This document shows positions 51,231 through 59,648 of a DNA stretch of 64,000 nt, one piece after another (positions within the stretch are counted from its first letter, which is position 1; each line of letters starts with the position of its first letter). A program made the position numbers and the translations under genes. Location: the NCBI RefSeq assembly GCF_019977295.1, contig NZ_AP024651.1:1922001-1986000 (forward strand). The letters run 5' to 3'. A model generated the notes under the pieces. The model worked only from the letters and a program-made list of their open reading frames with translations, did no database searches and was not told the DNA's origin. Source of the stretch: Arthrobacter sp. StoSoilB20 (GTDB taxonomy: Bacteria; Actinomycetota; Actinomycetes; Actinomycetales; Micrococcaceae).

Positions 51231-53339
51231 GTGGCACCGAGTTCTGAATACAACGCCCGGCACCTGTCAGTCCTTGAGGGCTTGGAAGCCGTTCGCAAGC
51301 GCCCGGGCATGTATATCGGTTCCACCGACTCCCGCGGTCTCATGCACTGCCTGTGGGAGATCATCGACAACGCCGTTGATGAAGCGTTGGCGGGCTTCGG
51401 CCACGACATCAAAGTGATCCTCCATGCGGACAACTCGGTGGAAATCCATGACGACGGACGAGGCATCCCCGTGGATGTCGAACCCAAGACCGGCCTGTCC
51501 GGCGTCGAGGTGGTCTTCACCAAGTTGCACGCGGGCGGTAAGTTCGGTGGCGGGTCCTATACGGCATCCGGCGGTCTGCATGGGGTTGGCGCCTCGGTGG
51601 TCAACGCTTTGTCGAGCCGCCTTGACGTTCAGGTGGACAGGGGCAGCAAGACCTACCAAATGTCCTTCCGCAGAGGTGAGCCCGGCCGGTTCGTGGATTC
51701 CGGTTCCAAGCCTGGTCCCGACGCGCCCTTTGAGCCGTTCGTTGAAAACTCCGTGCTTGACGTGGTGGGCAAGGCCAAGCGCGGTGTGACAGGCACCCGC
51801 GTCCGCTACTGGGCGGACCGGCAGATTTTCACACCCGATGCGAAGTTCTCCTACGACGACCTCGCTGCGAGGGCGCGTCAGACCTCCTTCCTTGTGCCAG
51901 GGCTCAAGATCACGGTCCGCGATGAGCGCAAGCTCGCCGGAACTCCTGGCGAGAATGGTGCTCACGAGGAAGTGTTCCACCATGATGGCGGCATCTCGGA
52001 ATTCGTCGAGTTCCTCGCTGCAGATTCCGGAGTGACAGATGTCTGGAGGCTCCATGGCTCCGGAAAATTCAAGGAGACTGTCCCCGTGCTCGATGAGAAC
52101 GGGCATAGCAAGATCGCCGAAGTCGAACGCGATTGCGAGGTGGACATCGCCCTGCGCTGGGGTATCGGCTACGAGACCACTATGCGCAGCTTCGTCAACA
52201 TCATCGCCACGCCCAAGGGCGGCACGCACCAGTCAGGCTTCGAAGCGGCCCTGCTGAAGACCTTCCGCAAGGCCGTGGAAACGAATGCCCGCAAGCTCAA
52301 AGCCGGCAACGACAAGATCGAGAAGGATGACATCCTCGCCGGGCTCACGGCTGTCCTGACCGTCCGTTTGGCGGAGCCGCAATTCGAAGGCCAGACGAAA
52401 GAGATCCTGGGCACGTCTGCGGTACGGGCCATTGTTGCCAAGGTGGTGGAGAAGGAGATCACCGGCCGGTTGAATTCGGCCAACCGCAACGACAAGGCCC
52501 AGTCGGCTCTCCTGCTGGAGAAGATGGTCAGCGAGATGAAGTCACGCATCTCGGCGAGGGTCCACAAGGAAACGCAGCGACGCAAGAATGCGTTGGAAAC
52601 CTCCTCAATGCCCACCAAGCTGGCAGATTGCCGCACCGATGATGTAGCCCGTTCTGAGTTGTTCATTGTGGAGGGTGACTCTGCTTTGGGGACAGCGAAA
52701 CTCGCCAGGTCGTCGGATTTCCAGGCCTTGTTGCCTATTCGGGGCAAAATCCTGAACGTCCAAAAGGCTTCTGTAGGTGACATGCTCTCGAACGCCGAGT
52801 GCGCGGCCCTGATTCAGGTAGTTGGGGCAGGTTCTGGCCGCAGTTTCGATATTGAGGCAGCCCGCTACGGCAAAGTCATCCTCATGACCGATGCCGACGT
52901 AGACGGTGCCCATATCCGGACCCTGTTGCTCACACTGTTTTTCCGTTACATGCGCCCCATGGTGGAAGAGGGACGTGTCTTTGCCGCGGTTCCGCCGCTG
53001 CACCGTGTGGAAGTAATCAACCCTGGCCAGAAGGCCAACGAGATGATCTATACCTACTCGGAGGCGGAACTCCACGTTCTCCTTGCCAAACTCGCCAAGG
53101 AAGGCAAGCGCTACAAGGAGCCTATCCAGCGCTACAAGGGCCTGGGTGAAATGGATGCGCAGCAACTGGCTGAGACCACCATGGACCCGCGGCACCGGAC
53201 GCTGCGGAAGGTTGGCATTGAGAGTGCCCAGCGCGCGGAAGAGGTTTTTGACCTTCTGATGGGCTCAGATGTGGCCCCGCGTAAGGAGTTCATCATTGCA
53301 GGTGCCGCCACACTGGACCGGGAGCGCATCGACGCTTAG
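51231..53339 (+). CDS. parE: DNA topoisomerase IV subunit B (ParE/GyrB family)
   Basis: 702 residues from GTG 51231 with AAGGAG upstream. The GHKL ATPase shows RPGMYIGS, LWEIIDNAVDEALAGF, DDGRGIPVD and LHGVGASVVNALS. The Toprim region has ELFIVEGDSALGTAKLARSSDFQALLPIRGKILNVQKAS and MTDADVDGAHIRTLLLTLFFRYMRPM. The C-terminal RYKGLGEMDAQQLAETTMDP is conserved in both GyrB and ParE. It lies by sigA and not in the dnaA-gyrBA region, which favours topoisomerase IV; no parC is adjacent. Stop overlaps the convergent MFS stop (TTAG). Confidence 0.92.
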   Translation: MAPSSEYNARHLSVLEGLEAVRKRPGMYIGSTDSRGLMHCLWEIIDNAVDEALAGFGHDIKVILHADNSVEIHDDGRGIPVDVEPKTGLSGVEVVFTKLHAGGKFGGGSYTASGGLHGVGASVVNALSSRLDVQVDRGSKTYQMSFRRGEPGRFVDSGSKPGPDAPFEPFVENSVLDVVGKAKRGVTGTRVRYWADRQIFTPDAKFSYDDLAARARQTSFLVPGLKITVRDERKLAGTPGENGAHEEVFHHDGGISEFVEFLAADSGVTDVWRLHGSGKFKETVPVLDENGHSKIAEVERDCEVDIALRWGIGYETTMRSFVNIIATPKGGTHQSGFEAALLKTFRKAVETNARKLKAGNDKIEKDDILAGLTAVLTVRLAEPQFEGQTKEILGTSAVRAIVAKVVEKEITGRLNSANRNDKAQSALLLEKMVSEMKSRISARVHKETQRRKNALETSSMPTKLADCRTDDVARSELFIVEGDSALGTAKLARSSDFQALLPIRGKILNVQKASVGDMLSNAECAALIQVVGAGSGRSFDIEAARYGKVILMTDADVDGAHIRTLLLTLFFRYMRPMVEEGRVFAAVPPLHRVEVINPGQKANEMIYTYSEAELHVLLAKLAKEGKRYKEPIQRYKGLGEMDAQQLAETTMDPRHRTLRKVGIESAQRAEEVFDLLMGSDVAPRKEFIIAGAATLDRERIDA

Positions 53340-54535
53340 TCTGCGCAGGGCGGAGCCATCGTTTCATTGGCTCCGGCTCCGGGCGCCGCGAATGCCGTGA
53401 GTCCCACCAGCAGGGCCAAGGTTCCCAATCCCCAGGGGAGCCCGGCTGTTACAGCGATTCCGCCCACCAGCAAGGGGCCGCCGGCGTCACCGAGTTCCCG
53501 ACCCAGCTCGGCCGAGCCCATGGTGCGGCCCAACCGTTCGGAGGGGGTCGAATCGGCCAGGTGTGCAAATGCCAAGGGGGTGGCGACGCCTATTCCTGCG
53601 CCGATCAGGACGGCGGCACAATAGATCCAGGCCGCTCCGGGGAGGAGCCCTGCCATCAGCGTGCCCCCGGCAATGAAGAGAAGGCCTGACACCATGCCTG
53701 GCTTGTCGCCGAGCCGGCCTTGGTCCCGCAGCTTTCCAATGCGTGGTTGGATCAGCGAGGACGCCAGTGCCAGTACCGTCACCACTGCCACACTGCCCGC
53801 TGTACCAAGGCCCGCGCGCGCCGCCAGGGCGGGTAGGAAGCCGACGGCGGCACCGAGGGCTCCGGTGGCTGCGGCCAGGACCAGCGTAGGGCCAAGGAAT
53901 GATCGCTCTGTGCTCTGACGCCATACGTCCACGATGGTGTAGCGGGGGCGGGGCAAGGGGGCCAGGTGGGGGACTCTTGCCGCAGCCCAAACGGCAACAA
54001 CAAGGCCAAGAACCGAAAGGACCGCGAACAGGAGCGTGAAGCCTCCGCTGATGATGGCAACAGCCCCAATCAGTGGCCCCGCCGCGTACCCGAGCCCCTT
54101 CCACGAACCATAGCGTCCGAAATAGCGTCCCGTGCTTTTTCCGGAGAGGCGGGCCACGCCTGCAGAGGAGGCCGGGGAGAAAGCCGACGCGGCCATGCCT
54201 TGGCCCAGTCGGGCCGCGGCCAGCAAGGCAGGCTCATCCGCCCACAAACCGAGCAGTGACGCAGCGGAAAATGCCAACAGCCCGCCCACAATCACGGGTT
54301 TTGGTCCGATGCGGTCACTCAAGGCTCCGAACACCGGCTTCAGGAATACCTCGGCTATGTCGTAGAGGGCCAGGAGGAACCCCAAGGTCAGCAGGCTCAG
54401 GCCGATGTCCGCGCTTTCGGCCCCCAGCCCCGCTGCGACAGCGTGGGCGCCGAAGGCGGTGGTGAATCCTGCCGCGTAGAGGGGCCAGCGTTGTGCGGCA
54501 TGCGCGGGCACAGGGGTCACTTCAGCGGGTTTCAC
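53336..54535 (-). CDS. MFS transporter divergent from ChrB-like gene
   Basis: 399 residues, about 12 hydrophobic segments. The TM2-3 loop LKPVFGALSDRIGPKPVIVGG is a typical DRxGRK-type motif, and DSTPSERLGRTMGSAELGRELGDAGGPLLVGG is a drug/efflux-type MFS segment. GTG 54535 has no ribosome site; TACATT (54548-54543 on the minus strand) is seven bases away, predicting a leaderless message. It shares a 34-base intergenic region with the ChrB-like gene and may act with it. Substrate unknown; chromate or other oxyanion export is only a context guess. Confidence 0.85.
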   Translation of the reverse strand: MKPAEVTPVPAHAAQRWPLYAAGFTTAFGAHAVAAGLGAESADIGLSLLTLGFLLALYDIAEVFLKPVFGALSDRIGPKPVIVGGLLAFSAASLLGLWADEPALLAAARLGQGMAASAFSPASSAGVARLSGKSTGRYFGRYGSWKGLGYAAGPLIGAVAIISGGFTLLFAVLSVLGLVVAVWAAARVPHLAPLPRPRYTIVDVWRQSTERSFLGPTLVLAAATGALGAAVGFLPALAARAGLGTAGSVAVVTVLALASSLIQPRIGKLRDQGRLGDKPGMVSGLLFIAGGTLMAGLLPGAAWIYCAAVLIGAGIGVATPLAFAHLADSTPSERLGRTMGSAELGRELGDAGGPLLVGGIAVTAGLPWGLGTLALLVGLTAFAAPGAGANETMAPPCAD

Positions 54536-54542
54536 GCTTCAC

Positions 54543-54562
54543 AATGTAACAGGTGCTACATT
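54543..54562. promoter_or_regulatory. Symmetric bidirectional promoter/operator palindrome
   Basis: AATGTAACAGGTGCTACATT is a 20-base palindrome with 8 of 10 pairs matching. Each end is a TACATT -10 box reading outward, and each lies exactly seven bases from a GTG start (54535 minus, 54570 plus). No good -35 elements are seen. Confidence 0.7.
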
Positions 54563-54569
54563 CGTTGGT

Positions 54570-55106
54570 GTGATTGAAGAGCGATGGTTACTGATCCTGG
54601 TCCAGGTTCCTTCGCAGCCCTCCCGTCACAGGGTGGCGGTTTGGCGGGAACTGCGGCGCATGGGAGCCGTTCCCTTGTCTCCGGGAACGTGGCTGCTCCC
54701 TGCCCATCCGGCCTTTTCCGAGGGGCTCAAGAAGGCTGAGGCGCTGGTTGCCAAGGGTGATGGATCCTGGACATTGGTTGACGCATCTCCGCGCGAGAGC
54801 GGCGCAGCGACGTTCCGCAGCGCCTTCGAGGCAGCCCGGCTCGAGGAATGGGCGGAGTTCGCTGCCGATTGTGGGAAGTTCGAGCAGGAGATCGCCAAGG
54901 AGATTTCCCTGGGCAAGTTCACGTTTGCCGAGCTCGAAGAAGAGGAGCAGAGCTTGGAACGGCTGCGGCGATGGTACAGGGAATTGAAGTCGCGTGATGT
55001 CCTGCATTTGGCTCAAGCAGGCGAAGCGGCGTCCCTTGTGGCCCGATGCGTGGAAGCCCTGGAAGGCTATGCAGCCATGGTGTACGACGCCACGCTCGCC
55101 GAGTAA
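54570..55106 (+). CDS. ChrB-like protein (chromate-response N-terminal domain)
   Basis: 178 residues. RWLLILVQVPSQPSRHRVAVWRELRRMGAVPLSPGTWLLPAHPAF is the ChrB N-terminal domain (Pfam ChrB_N-like). The rest is helical (EEWAEFAADCGKFEQEIAKEI ... ELEEEEQSLERLRRWYRELKSRDV). Full-length ChrB proteins have a C-terminal domain that is absent here, so this is the short form. ChrB of Ochrobactrum is a chromate-sensing regulator; here no chrA transporter is adjacent. Leaderless start predicted from TACATT seven bases before GTG 54570. Confidence 0.8.
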   Translation: MIEERWLLILVQVPSQPSRHRVAVWRELRRMGAVPLSPGTWLLPAHPAFSEGLKKAEALVAKGDGSWTLVDASPRESGAATFRSAFEAARLEEWAEFAADCGKFEQEIAKEISLGKFTFAELEEEEQSLERLRRWYRELKSRDVLHLAQAGEAASLVARCVEALEGYAAMVYDATLAE

Positions 55107-55138
55107 TCGTCCAACCGGTGCGGCCTGTCCTTTCCAAA

Positions 55139-55204
55139 CGCAGTCCAAACCCAGTCCAAACGCAGTCCAAACGCAGTCCAAACCCGGTCCAAGCGCAGTC
55201 CAAG
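55139..55204. repeat. 11-bp tandem repeat array
   Basis: Six head-to-tail units of 11 bases (consensus CGCAGTCCAAA, with CCCAGTCCAAA, CCCGGTCCAAG and CGCAGTCCAAG variants) between the convergent ChrB-like and M56 genes; partial copies flank both ends. Short frames through it, such as 55067-55267 on the minus strand, are repeat artefacts. Confidence 0.9.
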
Positions 55205-55273
55205 CCCAGCAAGTCCCGTTAGCGCAGCCAGTGCAGCCAAGTTGCCCGACCCGGACAAGCCCGGCAATTCCGC

Positions 55274-56260
55274 CTAGCCCAGCAGCCCTGGAACAATCAA
55301 CAGGGCCGTAGGCACCGCCAGCAACATGGCCGATGCCACCAAAACAAGGATGCGCAGGCCCTTGGTGAGAGGCGGCTGTGGCGAGAGTAAGCGGCTGACG
55401 CGTGACGCCGTCGTGCGCGGTGAGTCGGCGCCGCCTGTGGCGCTGACGGTGTTGCTCTCCACCACGGCGCCGCCGGCATTGAGTGACCCGGTTCCGATGG
55501 CAGGTTGGGATGTTCCGCTGGCGACGATTGCGATGGCCTTGATCAGGGTGCCCTTGCTTTCGGTCCGCAGTGCGACGTCGTCGGCCAGCATCTCGATCAG
55601 GGAGTTAACCGCCGTCTGGGCCAGTCGCGTGGTGGGGAACCAGGGCAGCGCCTGCCGCCAGGCAGCGAAAGCCCACAGTAAGAGGTCATGGCGCTGCGAC
55701 AGATGCGCATTCTCGTGAATGAGTACGGCCCTGAGCTCGGCCGGCTCCAAGGCTGCCATCAGTCCGTCGGAAAGTACCGTGACGGACCGGGCGCCGCCGG
55801 GCAGGCAGTAGGCCACGGGGGAGTCGTGGTTGATGACCACCGTTCCCGGGCCATCGTCTGATGGTGAGGCAAGCAGGGCCAGCAGTTCGCGGTGCCGCCG
55901 CCGTTGGCGCTCGATCTTGTAGTACGTCAGCAGCAGGGTGAAGACCAGGTGCGCAGTCAACAATGCCGCCGCGGACAGGGCGAAAAGGTGCCAAAAACCC
56001 AAGGCTGTTGTGGGTTCGTTGTTGAAGACCATCCCAGCCAGGCTCTTGAGTCCGGCAATGAGGTTATCGCCGATCGGCTCCAGGCCGTAGACCAGCATGG
56101 CGCCGATCATGGACAGCCCACCGGCAAGGGCGATTGCCTGCCAAAGGACCATGGCCGTAAACGGTGAGCGTGCCGGCCACTGGGCGTGGGAGAGCAACAC
56201 CGGAACCGGCCATGCCAAAATCAATGCCAGGACCGCAAGCAGGTATGAGGTCCAGAACAT
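55274..56260 (-). CDS. M56 family membrane metallopeptidase (BlaR1-like, no sensor domain)
   Basis: 328 residues. Hydrophobic segments are at about 3-25, 36-58, 88-112 and 304-325. The zinc motif HENAH (182-186, HExxH) lies in LRAVLIHENAHLSQRHDLLLW, with a downstream MLADDVAL providing the third ligand region, and AYCLPGGARSVTVLSDGL is the usual M56 lead-in. BlaR1/MecR1 add a C-terminal penicillin-binding sensor; here the protein ends at the last membrane helix, so it would be a stripped protease that cleaves the adjacent BlaI-type repressor. blaI's stop is five bases before its ATG. Confidence 0.9.
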   Translation of the reverse strand: MFWTSYLLAVLALILAWPVPVLLSHAQWPARSPFTAMVLWQAIALAGGLSMIGAMLVYGLEPIGDNLIAGLKSLAGMVFNNEPTTALGFWHLFALSAAALLTAHLVFTLLLTYYKIERQRRRHRELLALLASPSDDGPGTVVINHDSPVAYCLPGGARSVTVLSDGLMAALEPAELRAVLIHENAHLSQRHDLLLWAFAAWRQALPWFPTTRLAQTAVNSLIEMLADDVALRTESKGTLIKAIAIVASGTSQPAIGTGSLNAGGAVVESNTVSATGGADSPRTTASRVSRLLSPQPPLTKGLRILVLVASAMLLAVPTALLIVPGLLG

Positions 56261-56265
56261 AGTGG

Positions 56266-56652
56266 CTAATTGTAGCCGAGCAGTTTGCGCAGGGTAGCGG
56301 CTTCGCTTTCGGTGACGGAACCAATGAAGCGGGCCAGGACGGCCTCGCGGTCAGGAGCGGATCCCAGGACCTCATGCATGAGTTCGGCGGTGTGGTCCGC
56401 GCGGCTGGAAACGGCTTGGTAGCGGTGCGGTCGCGTACCGCGTTCACGCTCCACCAGGCCCTTCTTTTCCAGGCGTGAGAGGACCGTGAGGACCGTGGTT
56501 ACGGCCAGGTCCTTGCCTTGGTGTCCCGCAGTGCCGTCGCCGGCCTCGGAGTCCTGCGCCAAAAGATCGCGCAGGGTATTGGCAGTTGCAGCCTCCTGGC
56601 CTGCCCAGAGCAGATCCATCACTGCCCGTTCCAGTTCCCCAAGACTTGCCAT
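56266..56652 (-). CDS. blaI: BlaI/MecI/CopY family transcriptional repressor
   Basis: 128 residues. Winged-helix repressor: LGELERAVMDLLWAGQEAATANTLRDLL, then LAVTTVLTVLSRLEKKGLVERERGTRPHRYQAVSSRADHTAELMHEVL, the family's recognition helix and wing, and a helical C-terminal dimerisation domain. An insertion DSEAGDGTAGHQGKD (about 34-48) lengthens the loop before the recognition helix. AGGGA is eight bases before ATG 56652. It is followed by its M56 partner gene and is divergent from cydA, with three palindromes TTCTAC-N5-GTAGAA between. Confidence 0.93.
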   Translation of the reverse strand: MASLGELERAVMDLLWAGQEAATANTLRDLLAQDSEAGDGTAGHQGKDLAVTTVLTVLSRLEKKGLVERERGTRPHRYQAVSSRADHTAELMHEVLGSAPDREAVLARFIGSVTESEAATLRKLLGYN

Positions 56653-56750
56653 GTATACGTCCCTACCTTCCGCTTCCCGGTGCAGGGTTACTGCCGCCGG
56701 GAGCGATGATCCAACATTCCACCATAAATCTACAGCTTTTCAGCTCTTCA

Positions 56751-56767
56751 TTCTACGTGAGGTAGAA
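56751..56767. promoter_or_regulatory. Putative BlaI operator O1
   Basis: TTCTAC-GTGAG-GTAGAA, 98 bases upstream of blaI; a half-site TCTACAG lies near 56729. It overlaps the presumed -35 region of blaI if TAGATT (56732-56727, minus) is the -10. Confidence 0.7.
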
Positions 56768-56849
56768 CTATCGGCGCGCCGCGTTCCACCCGGAACCCTT
56801 GCGCGTGCGTAACGCCACTTGAAGAATGGGTTTCGTCGCCTGCCATTTG

Positions 56850-56891
56850 TTCTACACTGTGTAGAAGACAAGTTTTCTACGAATCGTAGAA
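56850..56891. promoter_or_regulatory. Putative BlaI operators O2 and O3 upstream of cydA
   Basis: Two perfect 17-base palindromes TTCTAC-N5-GTAGAA at 56850-56866 (TTCTACACTGTGTAGAA) and 56875-56891 (TTCTACGAATCGTAGAA), centres 25 bases apart, 42-83 bases before cydA ATG. They share the core with O1 near blaI, so BlaI control of cytochrome bd is inferred. The other bases of 56653-56932 show no gene. Confidence 0.85.
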
Positions 56892-56932
56892 GTCACGTCA
56901 TCGTACTTCGGTCCACCGCACAAAGGACAGCC

Positions 56933-58543
56933 ATGGACGCCTTGGAAATCGCACGCTGGCAATTCGGTATCACTACCGTCTACCACTTCATGATGGTGCC
57001 CCTCACCATTGGCCTGGGCCTGGTGGTGGCCATCATGCAGACCATCTGGTACCGCACGGGCAAGCCCGAATACCTGCGGATGACCAAGTTCTGGGGAAAG
57101 CTCTTCCTCATCAACTTCATCATGGGCGTGGCTACGGGCATCGTGCAGGAATTCCAGTTCGGTATGGCCTGGAGTGAGTACAGCCGGTTTGTCGGTGACG
57201 TATTTGGCGCACCGCTGGCCCTGGAGGCGCTGCTGGCGTTCTTTGTGGAATCGACGTTCCTGGGTTTGTGGATCTTCGGATGGAAGCAACTCAAACGCGG
57301 CGTTCACCTGGCCTGCCTGTGGATTGCGGTGATCGGTTCCGTCTTCTCCGCCTACTTCATCATTGTGGCCAACTCCTGGATGCAGCACCCCGTGGGAGTG
57401 GAGATGGTGGACGGGCGGCCCGTCATGACCGATGCCTGGGCGGTCTTCACCAATAACACAGCCCTCGTGGCCGTACCGCACACTCTGTTCGGTGCTCTGG
57501 CCGTTGCAGGAGCATTCCTCCTGGGGATCGCGTGGTACCACCTGTGGCGCCGGCGGCATGATGGCATCGACGTCGTGGGCAAGGACGGCAAACTGGTTCC
57601 CGGGGAAGCAGCGATCCCCGGCCGGGACAAGTCCGATTACAGCGTGTGGATGAAGAGCCTGCGGATCGGTGCCGTAGTTGCCATGATCTCTTTTGCAGGG
57701 ACCGCCATCACCGGCGACCTGCAGGGCAAGCTGATGTTCGAGCAGCAGCCCATGAAAATGGCTGCAGCAGAGGCCGCCTGCCACGACGGCACTGGCTTCT
57801 CGGTCCTGAGCGTCGGCAACCTTGGCGCCTCCAACTGCGATGACATTGTTGCCGTTATCGAAGTACCCGGCATCCTGTCCTTCCTGGCCAAGGGGGACTT
57901 CACCACCGAGGTAAAGGGCGTCAACAGCCTGCTGGGCGAGTACAAGGAAAAGTACGGAACCCACCTCCCGGACAACCCGCTGTACGGCGACCGTGCAGGC
58001 CAGGAAATCCAATACGTGCCCGTCATGGAAGTGACCTACTGGGGCTTCCGCATGATGATCGGCTTCGGCGGGATCGCTGCCTTCGCCGCCTTGCTGGCAC
58101 TCTGGGTGACCCGTAAGGGCGTGGTGCCGCAATCCAAGTGGCTGATGCGCCTTGCTGTGTTCGGCATCCTTGCACCTTTTGGCGCGAACGCAGCCGGCTG
58201 GATCTTCACGGAGATGGGCAGGCAGCCGTTCGTGGTGGCGCCAAACCCGGATATGAACGGCATCGACCAAGTGTTCATGTTTACTGCTGCTGCGGTGTCC
58301 CCGGGAGTAAGTGCCGGTGAGATCCTGACGTCCCTTGTGGTCCTCACTGCCATCTACGCCGTGTTGCTGGTGGTGGAAGTGAAGCTGTTGGTCAAATACA
58401 TCCGCGGCGGTGTGGCCTCGGCCATGCCGGAGCTGGCACACCCGGCCCGGGACCAGAACGATGATGACAGGGACCATAAAAACGACAAGCACGACGCCGG
58501 TCCCGGCAACTCCGGCGACGACGTCCTGGCATTCGCGTACTAG
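56933..58543 (+). CDS. cydA: Cytochrome bd oxidase subunit I
   Basis: 536 residues from ATG 56933 with AAAGGA six bases upstream; the in-frame extension to 56819 is rejected because it crosses the operators. CydA binds the haems and oxidises quinol. Histidine ligand H18 (ARWQFGITTVYHF), the segment GVATGIVQEFQFGMAWSEYSRFVGDVFGAPLALEALLAFFVESTFLGLWIFGW, and GRQPFVV are present; the usual motif is GRQPW, so this is a Phe variant. The C-terminus after the last membrane helix is charged (NDDDRDHKNDKHD). First gene of cydABDC. Confidence 0.96.
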   Translation: MDALEIARWQFGITTVYHFMMVPLTIGLGLVVAIMQTIWYRTGKPEYLRMTKFWGKLFLINFIMGVATGIVQEFQFGMAWSEYSRFVGDVFGAPLALEALLAFFVESTFLGLWIFGWKQLKRGVHLACLWIAVIGSVFSAYFIIVANSWMQHPVGVEMVDGRPVMTDAWAVFTNNTALVAVPHTLFGALAVAGAFLLGIAWYHLWRRRHDGIDVVGKDGKLVPGEAAIPGRDKSDYSVWMKSLRIGAVVAMISFAGTAITGDLQGKLMFEQQPMKMAAAEAACHDGTGFSVLSVGNLGASNCDDIVAVIEVPGILSFLAKGDFTTEVKGVNSLLGEYKEKYGTHLPDNPLYGDRAGQEIQYVPVMEVTYWGFRMMIGFGGIAAFAALLALWVTRKGVVPQSKWLMRLAVFGILAPFGANAAGWIFTEMGRQPFVVAPNPDMNGIDQVFMFTAAAVSPGVSAGEILTSLVVLTAIYAVLLVVEVKLLVKYIRGGVASAMPELAHPARDQNDDDRDHKNDKHDAGPGNSGDDVLAFAY

Positions 58544-58561
58544 GAACAGGGGAAACTGAGA

Positions 58562-59641
58562 ATGGAACTCTTGCCAACCATCTGGTTTGTGGCCATCGCG
58601 GTGCTGTGGACGGGTTACCTCTTCCTGGAGGGCTTTGACCTCGGCGTCGGCATGCTCATGAAGATTTTCGCCCGCAACAACACGGACCGCCGCGTACTGC
58701 TCAACACCATCGGCCCTGTATGGGACGGCAATGAGGTGTGGCTGCTCACTGCCGCCGGTGCCACCTTCGCTGCCTTTCCGTTGTGGTACGCCTCGTTGTT
58801 CTCAGCGCTGTACTTGCCGCTCCTGGCAGTCCTGGCCGCGTTGATCTTCCGTGCTGTGGCTTTCGAATACCGCGGCAAGGTGGACTCGGAGCGGTGGCGC
58901 AACCGCTGGGACTGGGCGATCGGGATCGGTTCTTTTGTTGCTGCCTTTGGGATCGGCGCAGCACTGGCCCTTACCACCACCGGATTGCCCTTGAACGCCA
59001 ACGGCGACCGCAGCGGTGGGCCGATGTCCTGGTTCAGCGGCTACGCGCTGCTGGGCGGTTTCGGTGTGGTGGCGTTCGCCCTGGTTCACGCCCTCGCCTT
59101 CCTGGCCCTCAAGACCGACGGCGACGTCCGGCACCGGGCCCGCAGCTGGTTTGTCAGGTTGGTGCCGTTCGCGGTGTTGCCAATGTTCGGATGGATGGTC
59201 TCGGTACAGTTCCTCAGCGGCAAGCCGTGGACCTGGGCCCTGGTGGCAGCCGGAGTGGCGGCCGTAGTCCTGGCCTGGACGCTGGCCCGTGCAGGGGCAG
59301 AAGGACGCGCCTTCGCGGCCCTCGGTGGGTTCATCGTCTGCGCCACAGCGTCGATCTTCGGGGCAGCCTTCCCCGTGGTCATTCCCTCCACGCTGGATCC
59401 GGCCTTCAACCTGACCATTTCCAACGCCTCCTCCTCGGACTACACCCTGGGCCTGATGAGCATCGTCGCAGCCGTGGGGCTTCCGTTGGTGATCGCGTAC
59501 CAGTCCTGGACCTACTGGGTGTTCCGCCGGCGTGTCAGCGCCGCACACATCCCTGAAGCGCACGGTTTCCTGCCGGCGATTGCGGCCAAGGTCCTGATTT
59601 CCAAGGACAGCCAACCAGCCACTGGCACCAAGGGAGAATAG
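58562..59641 (+). CDS. cydB: Cytochrome bd oxidase subunit II
   Basis: 359 residues. It pairs with CydA in the quinol oxidase. Opening MELLPTIWFVAIAVLWTGYLFLEGFDLGVGML with the GFDLGVG motif, NTIGPVWDGNEVWLLTAAGATFAAFPLWYASLFSALYLPLL, and FRAVAFEYRGK are strong CydB signatures. Eight hydrophobic segments are visible. It starts 18 bases after cydA (GGGGAAACTGAG upstream) and runs to within 7 bases of cydDC. Confidence 0.97.
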   Translation: MELLPTIWFVAIAVLWTGYLFLEGFDLGVGMLMKIFARNNTDRRVLLNTIGPVWDGNEVWLLTAAGATFAAFPLWYASLFSALYLPLLAVLAALIFRAVAFEYRGKVDSERWRNRWDWAIGIGSFVAAFGIGAALALTTTGLPLNANGDRSGGPMSWFSGYALLGGFGVVAFALVHALAFLALKTDGDVRHRARSWFVRLVPFAVLPMFGWMVSVQFLSGKPWTWALVAAGVAAVVLAWTLARAGAEGRAFAALGGFIVCATASIFGAAFPVVIPSTLDPAFNLTISNASSSDYTLGLMSIVAAVGLPLVIAYQSWTYWVFRRRVSAAHIPEAHGFLPAIAAKVLISKDSQPATGTKGE

Positions 59642-59648
59642 CCACCCC

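Noticed and set aside
55067..55267. Short frames through the 11-bp repeats
   Set aside because: Repeat-driven open frames with no start signal.
56852..58492. 546-codon minus-strand frame opposite cydA
   Set aside because: Antisense of cydA; would contain the operators; His/Gln-rich nonsense.
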